A DNA stretch of 64,000 nt from Myxococcaceae bacterium (GCA_017881265.1 JADGRA010000016.1:92494-156493); one strand, 5' to 3'. Shown: positions 32,821 through 43,434, counted from the first letter of the stretch. Made by a program: numbers and translations. The notes: generated by a model from the letters alone, not told the origin.

Positions 32821-33681
32821 TCAGCGCGTGATGTCGACTGGCGTCCCGGTCGGGTGCTGGACAGCCGTCTCCAGCTTCACGACGTCCACGCGCTCCATCA
32901 GCGCCCGTTCGGCGAGCAGGCGCCTGGCGAGGGAAGTGGTGTCCGCGTGGAAGTCCTCGTCTGCGTGGACCTCCACGTAGACGCGGCCGTTGTAGAGCGC
33001 CACCTTGACCGGCTCGCGGACGATGGTGACTTCCGTCCCGACGTGGACCAGTCGGTAAAGCTGAGGAATGTCCTCCGGGTACAGGCGGAGGCAGCCGTGG
33101 CTGGCGCGGCGGCCGACGCCATAGGGCTTGTCCGTGCCGTGGATGAGGATGAAGGGCCCGGACAGGTGGAGGGCGTGGGTGCCCAGCGGGTTGTCGGGGC
33201 CCGGCGGGACCTGGGCCGGCAATTCAGGCTTCTCTTTGCGGATGGAAGCCGGTACGCGCCAGACGGGGTTGCGCTCGCGTGCCACGACCTGGAAGTGGCC
33301 CAGCGGCGTCTCGGTGCCTTCCGAGCCAACTCCGATGGGGAACGTGACGACCCAGTTTCCGCCGTCCTTTCGTGCCTGCGAGAAGTAATACAGACGCATC
33401 TCCGAGAGGTTGACCACCACCGTCCCGGCCGCCGCCGCCCGCGGGAGAACCCACGCCGTTGGCACGGCGACGGTCGCCCCGGGGCCTGGAACGAAGGGGT
33501 CGAGCGTCGGATTGGCCTCGGCGATGGCGTTGAAGCCGAGGTCATAGTCACGCGCGATTTCGATGAGGGACTCGTCGGCTGCGACGTGGTGCGTCTGGGC
33601 GAAACCGATGAGCTCCTCGTCGCCCGGGTAGACGGGGGCAGGACCGGTGGCCGCCAAGAGAAGCACTGCCAGCAGCGTCAC
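32821..33681 (-). CDS. L,D-transpeptidase (YkuD) with LysM-like domain
   Basis: 286 residues: short hydrophobic export signal, LysM-like peptidoglycan-binding segment (about 27-80), then a YkuD catalytic domain (about 86-223) with HGTDKPYGVGRRASHGCLRL split as His181, His195, Cys197 and Arg199. The arrangement matches ErfK/YbiS/YcfS-type enzymes, which either form 3-3 crosslinks or attach Lpp to peptidoglycan; the neighbouring Lpp-like gene favours the second role. The GTG start gives an unusually short signal without basic residues, yet no earlier start codon exists in frame. The upstream helical-protein gene ends 86 bp away. Confidence 0.92.
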   Translation of the reverse strand: MTLLAVLLLAATGPAPVYPGDEELIGFAQTHHVAADESLIEIARDYDLGFNAIAEANPTLDPFVPGPGATVAVPTAWVLPRAAAAGTVVVNLSEMRLYYFSQARKDGGNWVVTFPIGVGSEGTETPLGHFQVVARERNPVWRVPASIRKEKPELPAQVPPGPDNPLGTHALHLSGPFILIHGTDKPYGVGRRASHGCLRLYPEDIPQLYRLVHVGTEVTIVREPVKVALYNGRVYVEVHADEDFHADTTSLARRLLAERALMERVDVVKLETAVQHPTGTPVDITR

Positions 33682-33766
33682 GCCCGCCCCCTGCCCTGCC
33701 CCGGCCGAGAGAAGCCGTCGGGGGCCTGCGGACGGACAGGTGCTTCCGCGCCACGCGCCGCTGAAG

Positions 33767-34243
33767 TCATCCGCCGCTGGAAGTGACGGCGAACAGGGCG
33801 AGAATCTCCGGCTCGTGACGTTCTAGCAGGCGCCGCGTCTCGGGGTCTTCTCGCCCTTGCAATGCATCCTCGAGAGCCACCAGGCGCCGCCGGACCTCAA
33901 CCGCCTGTTCTTGGGCGACCGGGTCGTGGGCGGCGCGGGCATGCAGCCGGCCCAGGCGCTCGGTCAGGCTGGCCGACAGCGAACGGTTGGCCGCGAAGCG
34001 CCGGAGCAGCGCGAGGGAAGCCTCGACGTCTGAGGAGGCAATCCCCGAGGCGGCGATCGCCGCCGCGTGGGCCCGCGCCGTCTGCTCTGCCGAGCAGCCT
34101 GCCGGGGCCAGCCGCCGAAGGGTGCGCTCGAAGACGAGGAGCTGCTGGAGGCGTGCGACATCCAGCTGCACCGTGGCGAGCGCGAGCGTGGCGGCGTCCG
34201 CTCGCTCGAAGACCGCATCCGGTGTTCCAGGTCGACGGGTCAT
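33767..34243 (-). CDS. Helical protein of unknown function coupled to VWA gene
   Basis: 158 residues, almost entirely predicted alpha-helical, rich in Ala, Arg, Leu and Glu, with no signal peptide or membrane segment. No family recognised. ATG 34243 overlaps the stop of the VWA gene (ATGA, 34240-34243), which supports this start over one at 34312 and indicates that it is made with the VWA protein, probably as its partner. Confidence 0.65.
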   Translation of the reverse strand: MTRRPGTPDAVFERADAATLALATVQLDVARLQQLLVFERTLRRLAPAGCSAEQTARAHAAAIAASGIASSDVEASLALLRRFAANRSLSASLTERLGRLHARAAHDPVAQEQAVEVRRRLVALEDALQGREDPETRRLLERHEPEILALFAVTSSGG

Positions 34244-35637
34244 CTTGGCACCAGCGCGTCGGCGACGCGCGCCAGGTCCTCGAGGCTCCGCACCACGGTG
34301 ACCTGCTGGCAAATGGAAGCGTACGTCCTCATCTCACTGTCGCCAAGCCCCCACGCGCGCTGCTCCTCGGGACAAATCCACAGCAAGCGTCGCGCCTTTC
34401 GGCGGATGTCGCGCAGCGCCCAGGCCCCGGAGGCGTTGTAGTTGTTGCGCCCATCGCCGATGACCAGCACCGTGGTGCGTCCGCGAACACTGGGGAGCTC
34501 GCGCTGGACGAAGCGCGTGAAGGCCAACCCGTAGTTCGAATTGGACTGCAAGGAGACCGCCTGGCCCGCCACCGCCCGGTCGATGGCCTGCTCGGGCGCG
34601 AGCCGGCGAAAGTAGTCGGTCACCTCTCCGAGCTCCGACACGAAGACGAAGGAGCGCACCCGGGCGAAGAGCGACTGAAGGGTGTGCATGAAGAGAAGCA
34701 TCAGGCGGCTAACGTTTCGCACCGAGTCCGACACGTCGCACAGCACCACCAGCTCGGGGCGCTCCGGCCGTCGCGAGCGAAAGCGCGGTACCATCGGCAC
34801 GCCGCCCCACACCATGTTGCTGCGCAGCGTCCGGCGCACGTTGAGTGCGCCCTTCCGGCGGGACCGCTCGCGTCGTACCAAGCGAGCCTTGAGGCGCTCG
34901 GCCAGCTTCCGCACCGCGGCCTCGGCCTGGGCCAGTTCGGCTTGGGACAGACTTTGCAGGTTGCGCTCGGCGAGCGGACCATCCGTCCGACGAATACGCG
35001 CTTTTGCCTGCCGCTGCACCTCCCGACGCGCGGCCTCTTCCACCCCCCGAAGCGCCGCGGCGAGCTGCCGACTCACCACCTCCACCCCGGCGGAGGAGAG
35101 CCCCTGGCGGGCCAGCTCCGCCTCCAGGGTCTCGACGTCGCCTTGCAGGCAGTCCCCCCCGGCGCCGGCGAGGAGGCGGCGGGCGAAGAAGCCGGACTGG
35201 AGCGGGCTCTGCAGCTGGCTGAAGTCCAGCTGCAGCGTCGCCCCACGCAGGAGGTGCGCGAGCCGGGCCCGGTCGCCTTCCAGCACCGCCTCGGTGAGCG
35301 GTGCCAGCTGGCCCCCGAGCGCCCGCAGCCCGGCCAGCACCTTGGCCAACTCCTCGCCGGAGAGCAGTCCCTGCTCCTCCAAGGCCGCGAGCAGCGACGC
35401 CTCGAGGGCGGCCAGCGTGCGCATCGCGCCCGCGAAGAAGAGGCCGAAAGCCCGGTCGAATACCTCCACGTCCGCGCTGCGCTTCACCAGCGTGGTCCGC
35501 AGGACACTGCGCAGGTTGTCGCGCTCGGAGAGGTCGACCAGCGCTGCCGCTCGCGCCCCGTCCATCACCTCGGACGTGCTGACGCGCACCCCGTTTTGAC
35601 GGAGGACCTCGGCGAACTCGACGACGCGGGCTTCCAT
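34240..35637 (-). CDS. VWA-domain protein, CoxE-like
   Basis: 465 residues. The C-terminal 180 residues hold a von Willebrand A domain with the metal site motif LCDVSDSVRN (DxSxS), a later Thr region (TTVLVIGDGRNNY) and closing helices; the N-terminal 270 residues are helical and include RRTLRSNMVWGGVPMVPRF just before the VWA domain, as in CoxE proteins. CoxE-type proteins normally act with a MoxR AAA+ ATPase as a metal-cofactor maturation or chaperone pair, but no MoxR gene is present here. Start ATG 35637. The methyltransferase gene ends 60 bp upstream on the same strand. Confidence 0.87.
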   Translation of the reverse strand: MEARVVEFAEVLRQNGVRVSTSEVMDGARAAALVDLSERDNLRSVLRTTLVKRSADVEVFDRAFGLFFAGAMRTLAALEASLLAALEEQGLLSGEELAKVLAGLRALGGQLAPLTEAVLEGDRARLAHLLRGATLQLDFSQLQSPLQSGFFARRLLAGAGGDCLQGDVETLEAELARQGLSSAGVEVVSRQLAAALRGVEEAARREVQRQAKARIRRTDGPLAERNLQSLSQAELAQAEAAVRKLAERLKARLVRRERSRRKGALNVRRTLRSNMVWGGVPMVPRFRSRRPERPELVVLCDVSDSVRNVSRLMLLFMHTLQSLFARVRSFVFVSELGEVTDYFRRLAPEQAIDRAVAGQAVSLQSNSNYGLAFTRFVQRELPSVRGRTTVLVIGDGRNNYNASGAWALRDIRRKARRLLWICPEEQRAWGLGDSEMRTYASICQQVTVVRSLEDLARVADALVPR

Positions 35638-35697
35638 GGGGCTTGCTGCGATGCAGTCTAATGCTTCACCGGCGCCGCCGGGAGGTGCGCGTCTACC

Positions 35698-36999
35698 TCA
35701 GGCCGAGAAGGCGAGCACCGCCTCCACGTGGTGGGTATTGGGAAATAGGTCGACCAGTTGAAGCACCTCGGGCCGGAAGCCGCTCTCCACAAGGCGACCG
35801 GCGTCACGGGCGAGCGAGCCGGCGTCACAGCCCACGTAGACGAGTCTGCGGACCCCGAGGTTGCGTGCCAGCGCGCCCAGCTTCGGCGCCCCGGTCCGCG
35901 GCGGGTCTGCCAGAAGCACGTCGAAGCGCACGCCCTCGCGCACCAGCCCCTCGCTGACACGTCCCGCCTCGCCCTGCACCCAGCGAACGTTTGCCACGGC
36001 CCCGGCGCGGCTGGCGCTGGACGCCAGGGCAACGCTGAGGGCCGACGACTCCACCGCCAGCACCGAAGCGACGCGCGCCGCAAGGGCAAAGGTGAAAGTG
36101 CCGTTGCCGGCGTATAGCTCCAGGGCGCGGTCGTCCCGGCGCGGTGCCAACATGTCCACGGCGCGTTCCACCAGCAGCGCGGCTCCGGTGGCATGCGCCT
36201 GGGCGAAGGCGTCGGGACGGAGCCGCAGCCGCACCCCGGCGTTGCCGGGGGCCGGTGACTGAAGGACAGGGCGACCGACTTCCTCCACCCGGCCCTGCGG
36301 TTCCAGGAGCACCACGCCCTGGGCCAGACCCGCGCGGACCAGGGTCGCCGCCACCTCCCGGGCCTTGGCGCGAACCGGCCCGTCGAGCGCGAGGGCCAGC
36401 GAGACGGACTCCCCCTCGGCCAACAGGTGGACTGCCTTCAGTGAGCTGCCCAGCGGCAGAAGCGGCGCGGCCAGGCGCCCAGGCAACGGGGCGAGGACGC
36501 GCAGCAGCGCGGGGCAGGTGTCCACGTCCACCGGGTGGTGGCTGCGGCGGCCGAAATACCCGAGGCCCTGGGACGCCTGGTGCAGCACGGCGCGACGACG
36601 CGTCCCGGTGTCCGTACCCCTTCCAGCCGTCGGCAGGACGTCGAAGCTACCGGCCGGCAGCCGGCCGATGCGGGTCAGCGCGTCGACGACGAGGCGCTGC
36701 TTCTCCTCCACCTGCGTCTCGGGCGACAGGTGCATCCAGTCGCAGCCTCCACAGCGGTCAGCCAGCGGGCAGGGCGGCGTGCGCCGGGCGGGACTCGGGA
36801 CGACGACGTCCTCCAGGCGTCCGCGCAGCACCTTCCCCGCCGGCTCTGGCTGGACCCGCACCCGCTCGCCCGGGAAGGCCCCGGGGATGAAGAGGGCCCG
36901 GCCCTGGTGGCTGGCAATCCCCTCCCCCTCCAGCCCGAGGCGGTCCACCGTCACTTCGAGGAGTGGGGCTGACGGGGAATTAGCGGGCGGCCGCCCCAC
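35698..36999 (-). CDS. RNA 5-methyluridine methyltransferase (TrmA/RlmCD family)
   Basis: 433 residues. N-terminal TRAM domain, an iron-sulfur cysteine set in CPLADRCGGCDWMHL (near 77-91), then a Rossmann methyltransferase with ELYAGNGTFT for SAM, LLADPPRTG, and the catalytic cysteine in VYVGCDAGSLARD. This is the layout of RlmC/RlmD (RumA) rather than TrmA, which lacks the cluster. Target uridine not determinable. GTG 36999 follows the PilZ gene stop by 5 bp, so the two are co-transcribed. Confidence 0.9.
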   Translation of the reverse strand: MGRPPANSPSAPLLEVTVDRLGLEGEGIASHQGRALFIPGAFPGERVRVQPEPAGKVLRGRLEDVVVPSPARRTPPCPLADRCGGCDWMHLSPETQVEEKQRLVVDALTRIGRLPAGSFDVLPTAGRGTDTGTRRRAVLHQASQGLGYFGRRSHHPVDVDTCPALLRVLAPLPGRLAAPLLPLGSSLKAVHLLAEGESVSLALALDGPVRAKAREVAATLVRAGLAQGVVLLEPQGRVEEVGRPVLQSPAPGNAGVRLRLRPDAFAQAHATGAALLVERAVDMLAPRRDDRALELYAGNGTFTFALAARVASVLAVESSALSVALASSASRAGAVANVRWVQGEAGRVSEGLVREGVRFDVLLADPPRTGAPKLGALARNLGVRRLVYVGCDAGSLARDAGRLVESGFRPEVLQLVDLFPNTHHVEAVLAFSA

Positions 37000-37004
37000 G
37001 CGTC

Positions 37005-37397
37005 CTAGAGCGTCCGGGGGATGCGCCCGGCATCCGGCAGCGCCTGGCGCAGCTGGTCGACGAACTGTTCAATGCGCGCCTTGAGCGCGTCGTCGACGTC
37101 GAGGAATTCGATGGCCATCCCCGGGACCTGGTTGGTGGGGTTGTCGAATTCGTGCACGCGCGCCACCTTGCCACGCAACTCAAAGGGCACCGGCGTGCCG
37201 GGCAACTCCAGGATGAGGCGCACCACCGTGCCCAGCCCGGCCGGGCTGCGGGTGTTGATGAAGATGCCGCCGCGCGACAGGTTGGTGGCCCAGTCGGTGA
37301 GAAAGCCGTCAACCGTGGGGTAGCGGTAGGCGACCAGCAGCTCGTGCTGGAGGCGGTCGGCGCGACGCCCGCTGTTGTTGTCCGGCTTGTCCACCAT
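37005..37397 (-). CDS. PilZ-domain protein, myxobacterial type
   Basis: 130 residues, one PilZ domain: GRRADR near the N-terminus and NLSRGGIFI (about 39-47), matching the R-x3-R and [DN]xSxxG elements that bind cyclic di-GMP, although the first element is shortened. Resembles the TIGR02266-like PilZ proteins common in Myxococcota. Likely a c-di-GMP-dependent regulator of motility or surface behaviour. ATG 37397; next gene begins 5 bp downstream. Confidence 0.85.
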   Translation of the reverse strand: MVDKPDNNSGRRADRLQHELLVAYRYPTVDGFLTDWATNLSRGGIFINTRSPAGLGTVVRLILELPGTPVPFELRGKVARVHEFDNPTNQVPGMAIEFLDVDDALKARIEQFVDQLRQALPDAGRIPRTL

Positions 37398-37470
37398 GGC
37401 CCGGGGGGGAGGCCTCCCAAAAAAGAGGGCACCCGCTTGGGACTTTAGCAGAGGAACCGGGCGGGGTCCG

Positions 37471-38124
37471 CTAGACGGGCATCTCTCTGAGGTCCGGGGC
37501 GATGCGCAGGCGGGGTTCGGTCAAGGCCTGCACCTGCTCCGGGGTGACGCCGGGGGCTACCTCGCGCAGGAGGAGCCCCTCCGGGGTCACGTCGATGAAG
37601 GCCAGGTCGGTGACGATGTGGTGGACGCAGCGTGGGCGTGTGAGTGGGAGCGCACACCGCTTGAGGATTTTGGGCTTGTCCTTGGCGACGTGTTCCATGG
37701 CCACGTAGACGCGCTTGGCCCCGGTGGCAAGGTCCATCGCTCCGCCCATCCCCTTCACCATCTTTCCAGGGATGAGCCAGTTGGCCAGGTCTCCCTGCTC
37801 GCTCACCTCCATGGCCCCGAGGACGGCGAAGTCGATGTGGCCGCCCCGAATCATCCCGAAGGAGGTGGCCGAGTCGAAGAAGGAGGCTCCCTTCACCGCC
37901 GTCACCGTCTCCTTGCCGGCGTTGATGAGGTCCGGGTCCTCCTCCCCTTCCACCGGCCAGGGCCCAATGCCGAGCAGGCCATTTTCCGAGTGCAGGAGGA
38001 TGTCGATTCCGGGGGGGATGTAGTTGGCAACCAGGGTGGGAAGGCCAATCCCGAGGTTGACGTAGAAGCCGTCCTTCAGCTCGAGGGCGATGCGCTGGGC
38101 CACCTGCTCACGGGTCAATGGCAT
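37471..38124 (-). CDS. scoB: 3-oxoacid (succinyl/aceto-acyl) CoA-transferase subunit B
   Basis: 217 residues. Subunit B of class I CoA transferases with the catalytic glutamate in [13 protein letters not shown] (Glu about 47) and the [17 protein letters not shown] signature. Moves CoA between succinyl-CoA and a 3-oxoacid such as acetoacetate. Paired with scoA 18 bp upstream. Works logically with the thiolase upstream to use or make acetoacetyl-CoA. Confidence 0.94.
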   Translation of the reverse strand: MPLTREQVAQRIALELKDGFYVNLGIGLPTLVANYIPPGIDILLHSENGLLGIGPWPVEGEEDPDLINAGKETVTAVKGASFFDSATSFGMIRGGHIDFAVLGAMEVSEQGDLANWLIPGKMVKGMGGAMDLATGAKRVYVAMEHVAKDKPKILKRCALPLTRPRCVHHIVTDLAFIDVTPEGLLLREVAPGVTPEQVQALTEPRLRIAPDLREMPV

Positions 38125-38142
38125 GCGAAGTCTCCTGGGGGC

Positions 38143-38841
38143 TCAGCGGCGGGGGCGGACGGTGCGCTTCTCAATCCACTTCTGGTGGTCGCGGCCCTTG
38201 AAGATGCGCTGGACGAAGATGCTTGGGGTGTGCACCTGGTCCGGGTCCAGCTCGCCCACGTCCACCAGGTGCTCGGCCTCGACGATGGTGGTGCGGGCCG
38301 CCATGGCCATCAAGGGGGAGAAGTTGCGGGCCGTCTTGCGGAAGATGCAGTTGCCCCACTTGTCCGCCTTCCAGGCCCGCACCAGCGCGAAGTCTGCCTT
38401 GAGGGGCAGCTCGAGGAGGTACTCCCGCCCGTCGATGGTGCGGACTTCCTTGCCCTTGGCGATGTCGGTGCCCACGCCGGTTGGGGTGAAGAAGCCGCCG
38501 ATGCCGCACCCGCCGGCCCGGATGCGCTCGGCCAGCGTGCCCTGGGGGTTGAGCTCCACCTGCAGCTCGCCGGCGAGTAGCTGTCGCTCGAATTCCTTGT
38601 TCTCGCCGACGTAGCTGGACACCATCTTCTTCACCTGCCGGGCCTTGAGCAGAATTCCCAGCCCGAGCTCGGTGGTGCCGCAGTTGTTGGAGATGATGGT
38701 GAGGTTTTTCGAGCCCTTGCGGTGCAGCGCGGCGATGAGGTTTTCCGGGTTCCCGCACAGGCCGAAGCCGCCACTCATGATGACCGCCCCATCGGGGATG
38801 TCCGCGACTGCCGCGTCGGCTGACGCCACAACCTTGTTCAT
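38143..38841 (-). CDS. scoA: 3-oxoacid (succinyl/aceto-acyl) CoA-transferase subunit A
   Basis: 232 residues. N-terminal AAVADIPDGAVIMSGGFGLCGNPENLI and NNCGTTELGLG are the CoA-binding signatures of subunit A; GGFFTPTGVGTDIAKGKE also matches. ATG 38841. Followed 18 bp later by scoB. The 110-residue membrane protein gene and thiolase lie upstream on the same strand, suggesting a ketone-body or acetoacetate operon. Confidence 0.94.
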   Translation of the reverse strand: MNKVVASADAAVADIPDGAVIMSGGFGLCGNPENLIAALHRKGSKNLTIISNNCGTTELGLGILLKARQVKKMVSSYVGENKEFERQLLAGELQVELNPQGTLAERIRAGGCGIGGFFTPTGVGTDIAKGKEVRTIDGREYLLELPLKADFALVRAWKADKWGNCIFRKTARNFSPLMAMAARTTIVEAEHLVDVGELDPDQVHTPSIFVQRIFKGRDHQKWIEKRTVRPRR

Positions 38842-38995
38842 GTGAACGCTCCAGGGAGGCGCACGGCGACACCGGGCGGCCTGAAGGGGGCTTGTACGTC
38901 AGGAGCGCCTGCCGCCGCCACAACACGACGCGGGGATGGCGGCGGGGCGCGCCTCCAGCGGGGGGGGCTTGTTGGGGCCCGCACCAGGCCCACGG

Positions 38996-39328
38996 CTAGC
39001 CACCGGCGTTGCTCGCGTCTTGGGGCAAGCCCTCGAAACGGCACGCCGGGCACTGCCGGAGGTCCAGGACGGCGCTCATCCACTTCCAGACGCTGGCCCG
39101 GGTGAGCACGCGCCACACCACGGCTGTCCGGCAGCGCGGGCAGCGCGCCCAGAGGCACATGAGGGCGAAGTTGGCGACGGCCAGGATGAGCAATGGCGGG
39201 CTGCGTTGCCCACCTCCCAGCATCAGCCCGATGCCACAGGCGATGAAGCCCGCGGCCGGCAATTCGTAGCGCCAGCGCTGGCCGGTCCGCAGCAAAAAGC
39301 CCGGTGGCGGTGGGAGGCTGCTGGCCAC
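38996..39328 (-). CDS. Small membrane protein with two CxxC motifs
   Basis: 110 residues from a GTG start, 13 bp after the thiolase stop. Two adjacent membrane helices (about 23-39 and 45-61) are followed by CPRC and, 28 residues later, CPAC, a pattern for a zinc ribbon on the cytoplasmic or periplasmic face. No family recognised. The 154-bp gap between this gene and scoA contains no recognised feature. Its place inside the thiolase/CoA-transferase run may be incidental. Confidence 0.6.
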   Translation of the reverse strand: MASSLPPPPGFLLRTGQRWRYELPAAGFIACGIGLMLGGGQRSPPLLILAVANFALMCLWARCPRCRTAVVWRVLTRASVWKWMSAVLDLRQCPACRFEGLPQDASNAGG

Positions 39329-39341
39329 GGGCGCGGGGTGG

Positions 39342-40523
39342 CTACGGCCGCTCCACCATCAGCGCGATGCCCTCTCCACCGCCGATGCAGAGGGAGGCGA
39401 CGCCGCGCTTCTTGTTAAAGTCCTTCATCGCATACAGAAGCGTGGTGAGGATTCGCGCTCCCGAGGCGCCGATGGGATGACCGATGGAGGTCGCGCCTCC
39501 GCGGACGTTCACCTTGGCCGGGTCCAGCTTGAGCAGCTGGTTGTTGGCGATGCACACCACGGCAAAGGCCTCGTTGATTTCCCAGAGGTCGACGTCGCCC
39601 GTCTTGTGCCCTGTCTTGGTGAGCAGCTTGTTGATGGCGTCGGTCGGAGCGATGGTGAACTCGACCGGCTTTCGCGCCGCGGTGGCGTGGCCGACGATGC
39701 GGGCGAGGACGGTGCGCCCCTCCGCCTTGGCCCGCTCGGCGGTCATCAGCACCAGCGCCGCCCCGCCGTCGTTGAGGCTGGAGGCGTTGGCCGCGGTGAC
39801 CGTCCCGTCCTTCTTGAAGACGGGCTTCAGCGTGGCGATTTTCTCGGGCTTGGCCGACTTCGGGCCCTCGTCGTCACTGACGAGGATGGGGTCGCCCTTC
39901 TTCTGGGGCACACTCACGCCGACAATCTCCGCCTTGAAGCCCCCTTCCTTCTGAGCGCGGATGGCGCGGTTGGTGGACTCGAGGGCGAATTCATCCTGGG
40001 CGGCGCGGCTGATTTTGAAGTCCGCCGCGCAGGCCTCGGCGCACATGCCCATGTGCTGCTGGTTGTAGACGTCCCACAGGCCGTCCAAAATCATCGCGTC
40101 CTTGAATTCCACGTTGCCCATGCGGGAACCCGTCCGCATCGTGTGAGAGATGTAGGGGCTGTTGCTCATGGACTCCATCCCGCCGGCCACCACCACCTCG
40201 GCGTCTCCCAGGGCGATGGCCTGGGCGGCGCTTGCCACGGCTTTGAGGCCGGAGCCGCACACCTTGTTGAGGGTGTTGCACGGCACGGTATCGGGCAGCC
40301 CGGCGAAGAGGGCCGCCTGACGGGCGGGGGCCTGGCCGACGCCCGCCTGCAGGACGTTGCCCATCCAGACCTCGTCGACCGCGGAGGCCGGCACGCCGGA
40401 GCGTTCCAGGGCGGCCTTGATGGCCACCGCCCCCAGCTGCGGGGCGGTGAGGGGCGAAAGTCCGCCCAGGAAGGAACCGACCGGCGTCCGAGCCGCTCCG
40501 ACGATGACCACTTCGCGCGCCAT
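39342..40523 (-). CDS. Acetyl-CoA acetyltransferase (thiolase)
   Basis: 393 residues, the usual length. Nucleophilic cysteine in NKVCGSGLKA (about 88), WEINEAFAV, GGATSIGHPIGASG with the active-site histidine, and the second cysteine in CIGGGEG. Condenses or cleaves acetoacetyl-CoA or longer 3-ketoacyl-CoA. AGGAGG seven bases before ATG 40523 sets the start, overruling a longer frame to 40658. The CoA transferase genes downstream fit acetoacetate metabolism; the beta-oxidation operon at 50.6-55.1 kb supplies the other steps. Confidence 0.95.
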   Translation of the reverse strand: MAREVVIVGAARTPVGSFLGGLSPLTAPQLGAVAIKAALERSGVPASAVDEVWMGNVLQAGVGQAPARQAALFAGLPDTVPCNTLNKVCGSGLKAVASAAQAIALGDAEVVVAGGMESMSNSPYISHTMRTGSRMGNVEFKDAMILDGLWDVYNQQHMGMCAEACAADFKISRAAQDEFALESTNRAIRAQKEGGFKAEIVGVSVPQKKGDPILVSDDEGPKSAKPEKIATLKPVFKKDGTVTAANASSLNDGGAALVLMTAERAKAEGRTVLARIVGHATAARKPVEFTIAPTDAINKLLTKTGHKTGDVDLWEINEAFAVVCIANNQLLKLDPAKVNVRGGATSIGHPIGASGARILTTLLYAMKDFNKKRGVASLCIGGGEGIALMVERP

Positions 40524-40689
40524 GACGTGCCTCCTGTGCGGGCCAGGCGGCCCGCGGGACTTGCTTATGCAGCCCGACTCCACCGGGGTCAAGGTGCACC
40601 GAAGCGCGCTTCCCTGCCCTGCTCCGGGGGGTGGGTGCCTCCTGACGCGGAGGGCCAACCCCCGTCTAGTCAGCGCGCAAGAAACGCGA

Positions 40690-40722
40690 AGGGCCGGACC
40701 CCGCGTGGCGGAACCCGGCCCT
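40690..40722 (-). terminator. rpsA transcription terminator hairpin
   Basis: On the minus strand, 24 bases after the rpsA stop, AGGGCCGG (complement of 40715-40722) pairs perfectly with CCGGCCCT (complement of 40690-40697), with further partial pairing inside (GTTCCGCC with the GGGGTC side). It is followed by GCGTTTCTTG, a modest T-rich tail. The remaining 222-bp gap to the thiolase start holds no gene. Confidence 0.6.
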
Positions 40723-40745
40723 CGGCTTGCTTCAGGGAAAGCCGC

Positions 40746-42458
<1,713 letters not shown>

Positions 42459-42708
42459 GAAAAAGTTATCCTTCGGGTACTGCAACCGCCCCAGGGGTTG
42501 GCAATGCTTGGACAGACCTCGGCGTGGGGTTCAAGCACCGGGGCTGCCCATGGCCCAGCCCTCCAAGCTAAGGAGGCCAGAGGCGCGCGCAACCTAGGCG
42601 CGGCCTCCGGGTGAGGTCAAGCCTACCCGCCCCCTTGGCGGGCAGGGGGTGCCCCCCGGCTAGCCCTGGGGCGGGGGACCCGAAGCGCTCCCCAGGGGAG
42701 GCCTGGCA

Positions 42709-43434
42709 ATGACGACCGAGGCCGCACGTACAGCAGTCATGCACGCACTGCTTCCCCGCGCCGCCCTGCTGGCGGCCACCCTCCTCGTCCTTCCCGCCCG
42801 TGCCGAGAGCGTCAACCGGCCGGTGCAGGGCTTCACCCAGGTGGAGTTGCGCGTCCCGTTGGACGTCTCCATCCGCCCCGGCAAGCAGTTCTCCCTGGTG
42901 CTGGACCTGCGCGACCCCGACAACGCCAGCAAGATCTCCACCGAAGTCCATGGGGACACGCTGGTCATCTCCAGCAACGAGCACTCGCTGCACCTTCACG
43001 GGAAGAACACCGCCACCCTCACCCTGCCTGACGTCCGGGGGGTCTCCGTCGCTGGCAGCGGTGACGTGGACGTGGAGGGTTTTGACCGCAATGGCGACGT
43101 TGCCCTCAGCATCTCCGGCTCGGGCGACATCCGCTACAGCGGCAAGTCGACCGCCCTGGCGGTGTCCATTGCCGGCTCCGGCAACGTGAAGCTGTCAGGC
43201 AGCACGGGCAGCCTCAGCGTCAGCATCCAAGGCTCGGGGGACCTCAAGGGCGCCAGCTTCTCGGCCAAGAATGCGGCGGTGGAGGTGGATGGCTCTGGGG
43301 ATGCCGAATTGCACGTGGCCGGCGGCGCGGTGTCCTTCGCCGTCAATGGCTCGGGCGACATCCGCTGGACAGGCGAGGCGAGCGCCGTCAGCGCCGTCAC
43401 CCACGGCAGTGGCACCATCCAGAAGAAGCGCTAG
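42709..43434 (+). CDS. Secreted head-GIN (DUF2807) domain protein
   Basis: 241 residues with signal peptide ending ARAE (about residue 33) and a right-handed beta-helix built from repeated GSGD turns (SVAGSGDVDVEG, ISGSGDIRYSG, IAGSGNVKLSG, IQGSGDLKGAS and so on), diagnostic of the putative autotransporter-adhesin head-GIN family. GGGGAGG is eight bases upstream of ATG 42709. Predicted to be periplasmic or surface-exposed; ligand unknown. Confidence 0.87.
   Translation: MTTEAARTAVMHALLPRAALLAATLLVLPARAESVNRPVQGFTQVELRVPLDVSIRPGKQFSLVLDLRDPDNASKISTEVHGDTLVISSNEHSLHLHGKNTATLTLPDVRGVSVAGSGDVDVEGFDRNGDVALSISGSGDIRYSGKSTALAVSIAGSGNVKLSGSTGSLSVSIQGSGDLKGASFSAKNAAVEVDGSGDAELHVAGGAVSFAVNGSGDIRWTGEASAVSAVTHGSGTIQKKR

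Noticed and set aside
37401..37425. GGGAGGCCTCCC palindrome next to an A6 run upstream of the PilZ gene
   Set aside because: The T run would precede, not follow, the hairpin on the transcribed strand, so it is not a terminator.
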